41,741 nt of DNA. It comes from Phycisphaerae bacterium. Its GTDB lineage: Bacteria > Planctomycetota > Phycisphaerae > UBA1845 > Fen-1342. Location: assembly GCA_030612705.1 (NCBI GenBank), contig JAUWNI010000023.1, forward strand, positions 1 to 41,741, written 5' to 3'. Position numbers and translations under genes: made by a program. The notes under the pieces are model-generated. The model ran no database searches and was not told the origin of the DNA. It was given only the letters and a program-made list of their open reading frames with translations. This document shows positions 1 to 7,660 of this stretch, piece by piece (the stretch's first letter is position 1; each line of letters opens with the position of its first letter).

Positions 1-60
1 CCCCCGCCCCCCCCCCCCCCCGGGGGGTCCCCCCACACCCCGCGCCGCCCCGCCCCCGCC
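1..60. other. low-complexity G/C tract at window edge
   Basis: The first 60 bases are long runs of C with one G run and almost no A or T. Nothing coding is visible. The composition differs from the rest of the window and looks like a sequencing or assembly artefact at a contig end, although a real simple-sequence tract cannot be excluded. Confidence 0.6.
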
Positions 61-79
61 CGCTACTTCATTCCCACCC

Positions 80-108
80 CGTAGTGACTTTTGCGGCGGA
101 CTGTTAAC
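80..108. repeat. family A repeat end (single terminus)
   Basis: This segment reads GTAGTGACTTTTGCGGCGGA followed by CTGTTAA. It matches the right-hand end of the family A elements at 1723-1868, 2697-2866 and 12783-12828. The stop codon of the minus-strand response regulator (complement of TTA, 104-106) lies inside it. Confidence 0.6.
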
Positions 109-1687
109 ACAACGTCATCTCGTGCACGATGTGCTCGGCAAGTGCCGCGGTGGTCCGGGTGTCGAAATCAAGAGAGTACCCAGCGGACGAAGCGCGCTGA
201 ATAATCAGGTTCGTTACCTTTCCGGCTTTCTGTTCGGACGCTGGTACGAACTCTTCGCGCACCAAACTGCCCGGAAGACGACCCACGTCCCTGGCCAGCA
301 AGATAAGCACATGTTCACAGGAGCTTGTCGCCTGGTTTATTGCAGTTGAAATTGATCTACTGCCCGGCGTCGTCTCAACGGAAGAAGCCCGATCAGCGAG
401 TTTGTGCATTATGTGCCGACCAAGACCAAGTTCTTGATCGAGCAATCCGTTCTCGGCCACAAGCCTTACCTGCTCACCATCAGGTCTTCTGACGCAGAAC
501 CCGCCTACCGATTCCGATGACGCTTTCCCTTGCTTCACATGTGGGCGGCGCGGTGTTTGAGGCCGGAACGCCGCGTCAACGATGTCCACAATCTCATCGT
601 CACTGAATGGATCCACGGCGTAATACAAAATCCGCTGTTCTCGATAGGCGGATTCCCACCGACAGCGACGAGAGGCAATCACAACTATCCTCATCAACGG
701 CTTGGCAGCCCCGATCCGCCCCGCTAGTTCCGGGCCGTGTTCATCAAATGAATCCGCGGCGATCATCAGCACGTTACAGTCGGGATCTCGTTGGAGTGCC
801 GGGCCGACGTCTCCCAGGCCCTCCGCGATAGTGACGTGACAGCCCAGCGACAGCAGTTGCGCGGATTGCTCACACGCGGAGATCTTGTCCCCGTTGGCGA
901 GAACTACACGCCGTAGCTTGCAGCTCTTGGCCTCCTCCTCAAACCTGGTCGGGCGTATGCGGGCAATCCATCCGTTCCCACACGGGTCGTCCCACAACAC
1001 CGACGGATTCTCGAACAACAACTCATTACTCGCAACGATCTCTCCCGAGATCGGCGACGGTACGGTGATGTGCGACCTGCCCGCGATGGTTACCCCCGCC
1101 AACGGCAACCCTTGGTAGACCATCCAGCCGACCCGCGGAGGCCAGACGGCCTCAACGGTCCCGCCCGGCGCGCGGGGCAACATGGCACCGACCCGCGGAG
1201 CTTTGCCCTTTACCGGCTGAAACCACGATTCGCCCCAATAGCGGAACTCCTGTGCTACGGGAACACATCGCGGAATACTCGAGGATACATCGCCGTATTC
1301 CGTCGGTTTCTCGATTTCCCGGGGTCGTAGCAGTCTTTGGACAGATCGCGTGATGATGCCGGGTGTGAAGGGTTTCGTCACGTAGTCCACGGCTCCCAAA
1401 CGCATCGCCGATGCCGCGCTCGCCACGTCTGGATAACCGGTGATAATGATCACCGGGACATCCGGCTTCGTCTCGCGCAGCTTCTCAAGGAACTCGAACC
1501 CGTTCATCTGTGGCATTCTGATGTCGAGCAGGACGGCGGCGTAGTCATGCTCAACGGCCAGGTTCAACCCTCTCCGGGCATCGTTGACCGTTTCTACCTG
1601 GTATCCCTTGGCTGTGAGTACCCGCTGACAACCCCGACAGATAGTCTCCTCGTCATCCACAACAAGCAACTTTGTATCATTGAACAT
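104..1687 (-). CDS. response regulator fused to GcvH-like and second receiver-like domain
   Basis: A 527-residue predicted cytoplasmic signalling protein. Residues 1-120 form a canonical receiver: acidic pair D11/D12, phospho-acceptor D55 in LLDIRMP, T83 and K105. Residues ~177-250 resemble the glycine-cleavage H protein (PISGEIV, then ENPSVLWDDP and GNGWIARI). The residue aligning with the lipoylated lysine is R204, so normal lipoylation is not expected. Residues ~260-375 look like a second, degenerate receiver. The last ~150 residues contain LLARDVGRLPGSLVRE and match nothing I can name, although I have an impression of similar tails in related regulators. I chose the ATG at 1687 because GGGAG lies about 8 bases upstream and the receiver starts there; a longer frame would translate a dispersed repeat. 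The stop codon overlaps the end of a repeat copy at 80-106. The single-receiver gene at 1901-2290 lies upstream on the same strand. The output is unknown; there is no DNA-binding domain. Confidence 0.88.
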   Translation of the reverse strand: MFNDTKLLVVDDEETICRGCQRVLTAKGYQVETVNDARRGLNLAVEHDYAAVLLDIRMPQMNGFEFLEKLRETKPDVPVIIITGYPDVASAASAMRLGAVDYVTKPFTPGIITRSVQRLLRPREIEKPTEYGDVSSSIPRCVPVAQEFRYWGESWFQPVKGKAPRVGAMLPRAPGGTVEAVWPPRVGWMVYQGLPLAGVTIAGRSHITVPSPISGEIVASNELLFENPSVLWDDPCGNGWIARIRPTRFEEEAKSCKLRRVVLANGDKISACEQSAQLLSLGCHVTIAEGLGDVGPALQRDPDCNVLMIAADSFDEHGPELAGRIGAAKPLMRIVVIASRRCRWESAYREQRILYYAVDPFSDDEIVDIVDAAFRPQTPRRPHVKQGKASSESVGGFCVRRPDGEQVRLVAENGLLDQELGLGRHIMHKLADRASSVETTPGSRSISTAINQATSSCEHVLILLARDVGRLPGSLVREEFVPASEQKAGKVTNLIIQRASSAGYSLDFDTRTTAALAEHIVHEMTLC

Positions 1688-1722
1688 AGCATTACTCCCA
1701 CGGTATCCGTATGGGCTTGCCG

Positions 1723-1868
1723 CTATCAGTCCGCCGCAAAAGCCATGTAGCGGCCTGCGCCTCGCAGGCCGTACGCCCAAAGCGGCGTTTCCGGCCTATT
1801 ACGGCCGGCGAGGCGCCGGCCGCTACAATCTATAGGCGCCGCCGACCTTTACACCGGACTGTTAGAGA
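1723..1868. repeat. family A inverted-repeat element
   Basis: The left end reads CAGTCCGCCGCAAAAGCCAT and the right end reads roughly CGCCGACCTTTACACCGGAC then TGTTAG, so the ends are imperfect inverted repeats. The interior is a set of nested palindromes: GTAGCGGCC repeats at the left and GGCCGCTAC at the right. It has no ORF. It fills most of the gap between the two response-regulator genes and could act as a transcript-end or mRNA-processing hairpin. Confidence 0.65.
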
Positions 1869-1900
1869 CCCGCTGCCGATCGCGACTCTGTTCTATATGC

Positions 1901-2290
1901 TTATAACCATCCCTGGAGTTTATCGGGTGGAAGCATGTTACGAACAGCCTGCGTGATAGTATCCGGCGTGAAGGGCTTCGTAATGTAGCGCGCGGCGCCC
2001 AAACGCTTCGCGGATTCCTCACTTTCCGGGCTCGGAAAGCCGGTGATGATGATCACCGGAACATCGGGCTTCGTTTCGCGCAGCTCCTCGAGGAACTGAA
2101 TCCCGTCCTTGTCCGGCATCTTGATGTCGAGCAGAATGGCATCGAAGTCCCATTCTCGGGCGAGGCTCAGCCCCTCATTGGCGTCGGTGCTCGTCCGCAC
2201 CCGGAAGCCTTCACGGGCCAGGACACGCCGACAGCCGCGGCAGACGACGTCCTCATCGTCCACGACCAACAATTGTGTGTCTTCTATCAT
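1901..2290 (-). CDS. single-domain response regulator (CheY-like receiver)
   Basis: The 129 residues form one receiver domain with no output domain. D11/D12 form the acidic pocket, D55 in LLDIKMP is the phospho-acceptor, T83 lies in IIITGF and K105 in ITKP. It is very similar to the receiver of the fusion at 104-1687, including a CRGC motif at residues 17-20, so the two probably arose by duplication. The ATG at 2290 has CGGAG about 9 bases upstream. A good sigma-54-type promoter lies at 2338-2353. No histidine kinase is encoded in the window, so the partner kinase must be elsewhere. Without an output domain it may relay phosphate or act by protein contact. Confidence 0.92.
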   Translation of the reverse strand: MIEDTQLLVVDDEDVVCRGCRRVLAREGFRVRTSTDANEGLSLAREWDFDAILLDIKMPDKDGIQFLEELRETKPDVPVIIITGFPSPESEESAKRLGAARYITKPFTPDTITQAVRNMLPPDKLQGWL

Positions 2291-2337
2291 GGCTTAACTC
2301 CGGTGATACTGGTTGAACTTTCTCGTTAATGCATACG

Positions 2338-2353
2338 TGCAGTATCCGTGCCA
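2338..2353 (-). promoter_or_regulatory. candidate sigma-54 (-24/-12) promoter
   Basis: On the minus strand the sequence is TGGCACGGATACTGCA. It matches the sigma-54 pattern TGGCAC-N5-TTGC with one mismatch, and the GG and GC pairs have the required 10-base spacing. The predicted start near 2327 would give a leader of about 37 bases before the ATG at 2290. An inverted repeat (CGTGCC / GGCACG, 2347-2362) overlaps the -24 element. No enhancer-binding site was identified. Confidence 0.55.
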
Positions 2354-2696
2354 AACGGCACGCGGGAACCGCGGAGATCGCACAGCCGCGCGTATGCCGG
2401 ACCTCAAACCGTTTGAGCGCGGGGCTCCGTCGACGACGTGAACCACAGCAGCGCTGCCGACACGTAGACGCCTCCCAGAGCCGGGCAGGGCACATAACTG
2501 TTTATCATATAATGACTTGCGACGCGGCGGCTTCGCATTTGGACTGTGGGGTAGTAAGTGCGGCCCGTAGACCGAGCAAGCCGTATATCGTGTTTGCCAC
2601 GTTATGAATCCCGCTCGGCGTTTGGATCCCGCGGACGGCAAACCTCCATAGTGTCATAGGCTGCCAGCCCTTTTATGTATGATGGGCGTATACAGT

Positions 2697-2866
2697 GTAT
2701 AGTAGTCCGCCACAAAAGTCGGCGGCGCCCATGGACTGTAGCGACCGACAAACTGTAGCGGCCGACCCCTGTGTCGGCCGTGGAGTACGGGAAAACAGCC
2801 GCTCACGGGATCGGCCGACTCGGGAGTCGGCCGCTACATGACTTCTGTGGCGAACTGATAAGGGCA
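2697..2866. repeat. family A inverted-repeat element, most complete copy
   Basis: The outer ends are TAGTCCGCCACAAAAGTC (left) and GACTTCTGTGGCGAACTG (right), which are imperfect inverted repeats of each other. The inside carries GTAGCGGCCGAC / GTCGGCCGCTAC arms and a second smaller palindrome. It has no coding capacity. The length (~170 bp), terminal inverted repeats and dispersal fit a miniature mobile element or a large REP-like hairpin. Confidence 0.7.
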
Positions 2867-3157
2867 ACAACGGCGGGTTTCCAGGAAAAGTCACCCTGGT
2901 GTCTAAACGCCGGTCGAATATTGCAGCGCCTGGCGGGTGAAAAGTGCATCGCCTGATCTGTTGTGGATAGGGTAAGGGATGGGTGGTTGTTCTGTCGAGG
3001 GGGGATCACGGTTTCAGATCTTGGCAGGCGGCTGCGGGGGCGCGGCGGGCCTCTTCGCTGGAGGGGAAGAAGCCCCAGGAGGGAGTGTGGGGGCTGAAGG
3101 CGACCAAGGCGGGAGCCTGAAGACGGAGCCGGTTCCCCCACGGAGGGGGTCTACTCG

Positions 3158-3187
3158 TTGACACCGCCCACGCGGCCCGGCGACAAT
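3158..3187 (+). promoter_or_regulatory. candidate sigma-70 promoter
   Basis: TTGACA at 3158-3163, an 18-base spacer, then GACAAT at 3182-3187. The -35 is perfect and the -10 matches 4 of 6. The predicted start near 3195 lies about 42 bases before the possible small ORF at 3237, which has AGGAGC as a ribosome-binding site. It could also serve the ATPase-subtilase genes downstream. Confidence 0.4.
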
Positions 3188-3236
3188 GCGGACCGGACGC
3201 CGCTGTGGCGGTCAACTCGCATAGGAGCAAGCTATT

Positions 3237-3450
3237 ATGGCCAACGGCTTTATCAGTCCGTTGAAAAACGGGACTGGCTCCGAGCCCAACCGCCCTGGCG
3301 CCGCCGACACAACGGTCCCGCGAGGTGCCTGTACCCTTTTTCCTCACGCCCGGCCGAACAACTTCCTCACGTACGTCAACGGCCACCCGGCCGATTTGGG
3401 GGCTCGCGGCCGGCGACGTCGTGGACCTCAACAACTCCGGCGCGACGTAG
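3237..3450 (+). pseudogene. possible small ORF with a frameshift in a G run
   Basis: The ATG at 3237 follows AGGAGC at a good distance and lies below a candidate promoter. The first ~55 residues read in one frame. After HPADLG the reading becomes arginine-rich and shadow-like. Removing one base from the five-G run near 3398-3402 restores a frame ending in AAGDVVDLNNSGAT and a stop at 3448-3450, giving ~70 residues. I recognise no family. The start overlaps a hairpin (CAGTCC / GGACTG flanking TTGAAAAAC), so the whole thing may be a dispersed repeat. It could be a real gene with a sequencing error, a decayed gene or no gene. Confidence 0.28.
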
Positions 3451-3537
3451 GCGGCCGACCACCCCGCCCACATCGGCCCCCTCCCGGTTGACCGCCCCAG
3501 AAAACACAAAGTTGAGAAGAAGAGAGGACATAAACAG

Positions 3538-3807
3538 GTGGCTGTGGGGCTGTCAAAGAAGTCGATCGGTGTGCAAGACATGCCCACTTTCGCTCTTAAG
3601 AACCCCAGTGAACGTACGCCGGTGCGCGTTTTTCAACAGCCCCACTGTCCCCATTTATTCTCAGGCCCGGTTAGCGCACAAAACCGAGTCGCGATCCTTG
3701 TATACGGTCCGACGGACATTAACATGAGGGGCGTGCAGAGGGAGGAGACCGTGGTTGGCTTCTTCGCGGTCTCCGACGAAGCCTTGCGCCCTAATGACGG
3801 TCCCTGA
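3538..3807 (+). CDS. possible small protein upstream of the ATPase, unrecognised
   Basis: An 89-codon frame starting at GTG, with GAGAGGA about 9 bases upstream, ends 24 bases before the ATPase start. The second half (VAILVYGPTDIN then TVVGFFAVSDEALRP) reads like protein, while the first half contains an inverted repeat: GTGGGGCTGT at 3544-3553 and ACAGCCCCAC at 3636-3645. I know no family for it. Its position suggests a possible third member of the ATPase-subtilase locus, but it could equally be an open frame across a small repeat element. Confidence 0.3.
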   Translation: MAVGLSKKSIGVQDMPTFALKNPSERTPVRVFQQPHCPHLFSGPVSAQNRVAILVYGPTDINMRGVQREETVVGFFAVSDEALRPNDGP

Positions 3808-3831
3808 TCGAGGTGACCAAAGTAAACGCGG

Positions 3832-4755
3832 ATGAAACCGATGCCGACGACGAAAAAACTCGCGGAGCTGTTCAGGGCACTCTCTGCTGAGGATGTTGGC
3901 AGCGCGACCGCCATCGCTGCGCAAATATGCAAGGGTGAGGAAAACAAGGGACATCGTTCAGCGGCACGCATTCTACGTGGCGCCCTGAATTCGAACGGAA
4001 GCTCGACTCACGTTGCGGACACGGTCGCCGCTTCCGAAACACGTAACGGTTCCGGCGTTCTTTCGACAGCCATCGTACGCCTTTCGACCGATGTTCACTT
4101 GTCGGATGTCGTCCTTGTACCCAGCGCCCGGCGGGAGCTTCAAGGCGTAATACTCGAATGGAAGCACCGGGAGCGGCTCCGCAGACGCGGCATCTTGCCC
4201 CGGGCGAAGCTGTTGTTCCATGGCCCGCCCGGGTGTGGAAAGAGTCTTACAGCAAGAGCCCTCGGACTCGAACTCGGCATCCCGACCTACCTCGTGCGGT
4301 TTGACGCCGTGATCGGAGCATATCTCGGACAAACTGCGATTCATCTCCGGCAGCTTTTCCACTTTGCGGAAACGACTCCTTGCGTTCTGCTCCTCGACGA
4401 GCTGGACGCGCTCGGCAAGCGACGCGGAAGCCCGCTCGATGTCGGTGAACTGGACCGCATCGTTATCGCTTTGATGCAGGAGCTTGAGCACGCGAGGCCA
4501 ACGGGTTTGATCGTAGGAACATCGAATATGGCGAAACACCTGGACGACGCACTTTGGCGCCGATTCGACCTTACCTTGCGGTTTGGCGCACCGGGGCAGA
4601 AGGCGCTACTGGGATTTGCCAAGCGAGTTGCCGCCGCAAAAGGAAACAAGCTTAGTGCCGCCGTGACCAGGAGAGCCAGCAAGGCCGATAGCTTTGCGAG
4701 AGCGGAACAAATCGTCATTGCTGAGGCCCGCAGTCAGGCTCTCCGCGACGTTTGA
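3832..4755 (+). CDS. AAA+ ATPase of an ATPase-subtilase pair
   Basis: A 307-residue soluble AAA+ protein. Walker A is GPPGCGKS (131-138) and Walker B is VLLLDEL with D189/E190. Sensor 1 is N232 in GTSN, and R243/R244 in LWRRFD are candidate arginine fingers. The N-terminal ~95 residues are a separate, weakly conserved segment that may bind the partner or a substrate. The ATG at 3832 follows GAGGTGA about 14 bases away; an in-frame ATG at 3841 is possible. The subtilase gene begins 9 bases after the stop, so the two are almost certainly co-transcribed. Tandem AAA ATPase-subtilase genes occur in prokaryotic defence islands; I recall the names IteA/IteS for such an anti-phage pair but cannot confirm that this is that family. 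A role in activating or feeding the protease is inferred. Confidence 0.9.
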   Translation: MKPMPTTKKLAELFRALSAEDVGSATAIAAQICKGEENKGHRSAARILRGALNSNGSSTHVADTVAASETRNGSGVLSTAIVRLSTDVHLSDVVLVPSARRELQGVILEWKHRERLRRRGILPRAKLLFHGPPGCGKSLTARALGLELGIPTYLVRFDAVIGAYLGQTAIHLRQLFHFAETTPCVLLLDELDALGKRRGSPLDVGELDRIVIALMQELEHARPTGLIVGTSNMAKHLDDALWRRFDLTLRFGAPGQKALLGFAKRVAAAKGNKLSAAVTRRASKADSFARAEQIVIAEARSQALRDV

Positions 4756-4764
4756 GATGACCCC

Positions 4765-7158
4765 GTGCCGCCGACTAAGAGACGAATAAAGCCCTGTACG
4801 TTCTTTCTCAACGAGAAGCATGAACTGGCGCGAGGTGAGAAGAGTGGAGGAGGCAGGGTACCGCAGTACACCGACATTTCCTGGGCTGCGAGGGCGTCGC
4901 AGATTTCTAGCAGCCTGAAGGAAGTCCGCGAAACCGTGAAATCATCGCACGACCCGCTTAAAGATGAGCGATTCTTTGTAATCGCTCATCCTGTGCCGGA
5001 GCTCGAAAAACGCTCCAAAGACAAGAGAGTTGCTCCGGAGGGAACCTTCAAGGAAACGACCGATTTCGGCGGACAACACGCTCGAGTCTTTGACCGCCTC
5101 GGCCTGGATCTTCTGCAGGTGACCGACGACGGAAAGGCCGTCGTCCACGCACAGGCAGAACGCATGGATCAGCTCGTTCAACGCACAGAATCGCTAGAAC
5201 AACTCGGCGTGCGCGAACAGGCACGTTGGGTCACAATCGACTCGTTCGAGACGATCCCTCTTCAACTTCGAGTCGATGCCGACTGGCTGAACACCCTGAA
5301 TCGGCAGGGATCAACCGACGTAGTTATCGAGCTTCAACCGGTACTGACGCGCGGCGAGGCCGACCGCGTCCTTCGGGCCATCGCAGACCTTCTCGCATCG
5401 CGTGACGGCGGGAAGTTAACAGGGACGGGTTCGGACTTCTCTGGCCGACATTGGTTTCGCGGAGAGGCCTCGCGACAATCCGTTCGCAGAATCGCCCGAG
5501 ATTTCTTCTCCGTTCAGGCGATTCACTCACCGCTTTTTTCCATCGCCGCGGCGAAGAGAAAAACGCGGGGCGTCGCAAAGCCGGCGCGACAGAGCGCTCC
5601 CCCTCCGCCCCCACCCGATGCGCACGCGCTGCCATGCGTCGCAGTCGTAGATCTGGGAGTGCCCACGGACCATCGACAGCTCGCCGACTATCGCCGTGGC
5701 CAATTCGTTCCGACCGAGGCTCCACCGCTACCGGTCGGCGATCACGGCGCGTTCGTGGCATCACGCATCGTGTTCGGAGAGCATGCCGACATGGACGAGT
5801 TGGTTCGGTCTACCGGGCGTTGCAGCTATTACGACGCCATCGTTGCCGACTATCCCGACGGAACAGGGCGTGCCGACCGCGTGTACGACAAGATTGTGAT
5901 GGAAGCGATGCTCGGTGTTCGCGGTGCGGCACCCGATGTCCGTGTCTTCAATCTCAGCTTTGATTACCCGCGTCCACTGAAGGATTTTGACACTGTCGAA
6001 CGGCCCGCAAAACGGCGCATGCTCCAGGATCTCGACAATTTCATCTTTGCCTCCGACGCCATCGTTGTTGTCGCTTCAGGAAACTCCCAGCCAGGCGTGA
6101 TTCCGAATCCGCGATACCCAAACCACTACGAGGATGCGCGATGGGCGCTTGGCCCATTGGCGTGCGGATTCAACACGCTCGTCTGCGGCTCCTTCGTACC
6201 CCGAGTTTCCGCCAATGGATTGGCCCAGGTTGGCTGGCCCAGCCCGTTCTCCCGCGTCGGTCCGGGATTGTGCGCCGCGCCCGTACCTTCGTTCGGTGCG
6301 GAAGGCGGCAACGCAAACGACGCCTTCCGTTCGCCACACGGGCATGGAGTGTGGGGATTCTCAGGTGCAGGCTTACCCGAGGATCGTGCCGGGACTTCGT
6401 ATGCTGCCCCAATTCTCGCTCGCGAAGCTGCACTGACATTGGACGGACTGCAGCAGTTTTGTTCGACCGGCACACAACCGTTCGCCGTGACAGCGCGTGC
6501 ATTCTTGACCTTGGTGGCGAAGCGACCATCCTTCCATGAGCGAATCAATGCACTTGCCGATCGCACTCTCGGAAACGGGCAAGCGACTGCCACGAGGCTG
6601 GCTACACCCGCCGCCCGTTCGGCAGTTCTGTTGTGGCAGGGGTACGTCGAATCGCCGAGTGACATTGTTCGCATCCAGCTGCCAATCCCACGCGGTTGGC
6701 TCGCAGTAGCAGACAAACCGATCCTCCGGCTCGTTGTCTCTGCCGATCCACCGGTGAATGAAGTTGCGCACGCAAGCTGGGCATGCCGTAAAATCAAGCC
6801 CATTCTTTATCCAGGCCCTGATGCGCGCTTTATCCCGGCTCCGCGCGGCGGGCACGCGAGTTTTCCGTGCATCGACCGACGATACAATCTGACGCGTTAC
6901 AAACCTGGAAACGAGAAACAGGCCGAAGGCGACACATGGCTGATCAACCTCTCGTATGACGAGATAGCGCCGTATCCACCCGGCATGGATTTTGATCCGC
7001 GACAGCGCGTGGCGTTCGCGGCTGAGCTGTATGACGGCGCCGCGACCCGGGCAGACCCTCAACCTGCTATGCAGGCGCTCCCAATTGCCGCTTCAATGAC
7101 GCGCTTGTCGGTGCAGCCCGCGCCAATCCGGAGCCCCGTGATTATTCGCACTCGTTGA
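4765..7158 (+). CDS. cytoplasmic S8 subtilisin-like protease, partner of the AAA ATPase
   Basis: A 797-residue serine protease. The triad is D296 (VAVVDLG), H327 (GDHGAFVAS) and S545 (AGTSYAAP), with oxyanion N440 (ASGNSQPG). DLG replaces the usual DSG/DTG. There is no signal peptide or membrane segment, so it should act inside the cell. The N-terminal ~290 residues are an extra domain ending in a proline-rich linker (residues ~278-288). The ~240 residues after the catalytic serine form a C-terminal domain with no named motif. The GTG start at 4765 follows the ATPase stop by 9 bases; its ribosome-binding site is weak, as expected with coupled translation. The likely role is infection-triggered proteolysis controlled by the ATPase, inferred from the pairing. 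Substrate and trigger are unknown. Confidence 0.9.
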   Translation: MPPTKRRIKPCTFFLNEKHELARGEKSGGGRVPQYTDISWAARASQISSSLKEVRETVKSSHDPLKDERFFVIAHPVPELEKRSKDKRVAPEGTFKETTDFGGQHARVFDRLGLDLLQVTDDGKAVVHAQAERMDQLVQRTESLEQLGVREQARWVTIDSFETIPLQLRVDADWLNTLNRQGSTDVVIELQPVLTRGEADRVLRAIADLLASRDGGKLTGTGSDFSGRHWFRGEASRQSVRRIARDFFSVQAIHSPLFSIAAAKRKTRGVAKPARQSAPPPPPPDAHALPCVAVVDLGVPTDHRQLADYRRGQFVPTEAPPLPVGDHGAFVASRIVFGEHADMDELVRSTGRCSYYDAIVADYPDGTGRADRVYDKIVMEAMLGVRGAAPDVRVFNLSFDYPRPLKDFDTVERPAKRRMLQDLDNFIFASDAIVVVASGNSQPGVIPNPRYPNHYEDARWALGPLACGFNTLVCGSFVPRVSANGLAQVGWPSPFSRVGPGLCAAPVPSFGAEGGNANDAFRSPHGHGVWGFSGAGLPEDRAGTSYAAPILAREAALTLDGLQQFCSTGTQPFAVTARAFLTLVAKRPSFHERINALADRTLGNGQATATRLATPAARSAVLLWQGYVESPSDIVRIQLPIPRGWLAVADKPILRLVVSADPPVNEVAHASWACRKIKPILYPGPDARFIPAPRGGHASFPCIDRRYNLTRYKPGNEKQAEGDTWLINLSYDEIAPYPPGMDFDPRQRVAFAAELYDGAATRADPQPAMQALPIAASMTRLSVQPAPIRSPVIIRTR

Positions 7159-7306
7159 ACGGCGGGTGGCACTGACGGTGAAGCACTGGTCGTTGACCAC
7201 GCTCGGGGAGAAGCTGATCAAGATCGGGGCGAAGGTGGTTCGGCATGCGAAGCACGTGACGTTCCACATGCCCGAAGTGCCGGTGCCGCGCGACTCATTC
7301 TCGATC
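7159..7306 (+). pseudogene. C-terminal remnant of an IS1380-like transposase
   Basis: About 45 residues, HWSLTTLGEKLIKIGAKVVR then HAKHVTFHMPEVPVPRDSF, resemble the C-terminal end of IS1380-family transposases. The catalytic part is absent and the match stops near 7306, where a dispersed repeat begins. It lies directly against the end of the subtilase gene. This is direct evidence of past transposon activity beside the ATPase-subtilase pair, in keeping with horizontal acquisition. Confidence 0.7.
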
Positions 7307-7317
7307 CCTCCCCTTCG

Positions 7318-7368
7318 TACTACAAACGGTCGATTTCTTTGTCAGCCGCGTAGATTTTCGGCGCGGGG
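7318..7368 (+). repeat. family C repeat copy
   Basis: A ~50-bp segment built around CAAACGGTCGATTTCTT and GTAGATTTTCGGCGCGGG. It matches the segment at 39757-39816 in the same orientation and the segment at 8729-8790 in the opposite orientation. It has no coding role. Confidence 0.55.
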
Positions 7369-7402
7369 CAGTTCGTCGGTACCCTGACCCTCAGCCTTGG
7401 TA

Positions 7403-7426
7403 CCTCGTTGCCTTGTTGCCTCGTTG
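7403..7426. repeat. short 8-bp tandem repeat
   Basis: Three 8-base units in a row (CCTCGTTG, CCTTGTTG, CCTCGTTG) in non-coding sequence. Confidence 0.7.
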
Positions 7427-7613
7427 CCTTTAGCTGCGGCCGAAGGCCGCGCCAAGCCTTCGTGGCTTCGTCGCTCGCGGCTCCCCCTTGCCTTCTCCAC
7501 GATCCCGGCCTAGAATATCTAGACGACAGGGTCCCCTATGCACCACGGCCTCGTTCGCAACTCGCTTCACACCCTCCCCGCACCGCCTCCGCACCGCACA
7601 ACGTCTGATAACC

Positions 7614-7660
7614 AAGGTGCGCAATTAGGGGGCGCGCAAAGCGAGCGCGTTGCGCACCTT
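7614..7660. repeat. inverted repeat with 11-bp perfect arms
   Basis: AAGGTGCGCAA at 7614-7624 and TTGCGCACCTT at 7650-7660 flank a GC-rich loop. It lies in non-coding sequence between the transposase remnant and the conserved gene at 8018-8449. Open frames over it appear to be shadows. Confidence 0.55.

Larger units (their letters stand above)
2291..3157. other. intergenic region with promoter and repeats, no convincing gene
   Basis: About 870 bases lie between the response regulators and the first doubtful small ORF. The region holds the sigma-54-type promoter and a family A element (2697-2866). Several open frames exist on both strands, up to 115 residues, but none has a recognisable motif or a supported start, and they overlap each other in opposite directions. 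I call none as a gene. Confidence 0.6.

Noticed and set aside
2294-2641. Minus-strand 115-codon frame upstream of the receiver gene
   Set aside because: It covers the sigma-54-type promoter, is arginine-rich and has no motif or supported start.
3006-3587. Minus-strand 193-codon frame antisense to the small ORFs
   Set aside because: Low-complexity Arg/Pro/Ser-rich composition, no supported start, and it crosses two hairpins.
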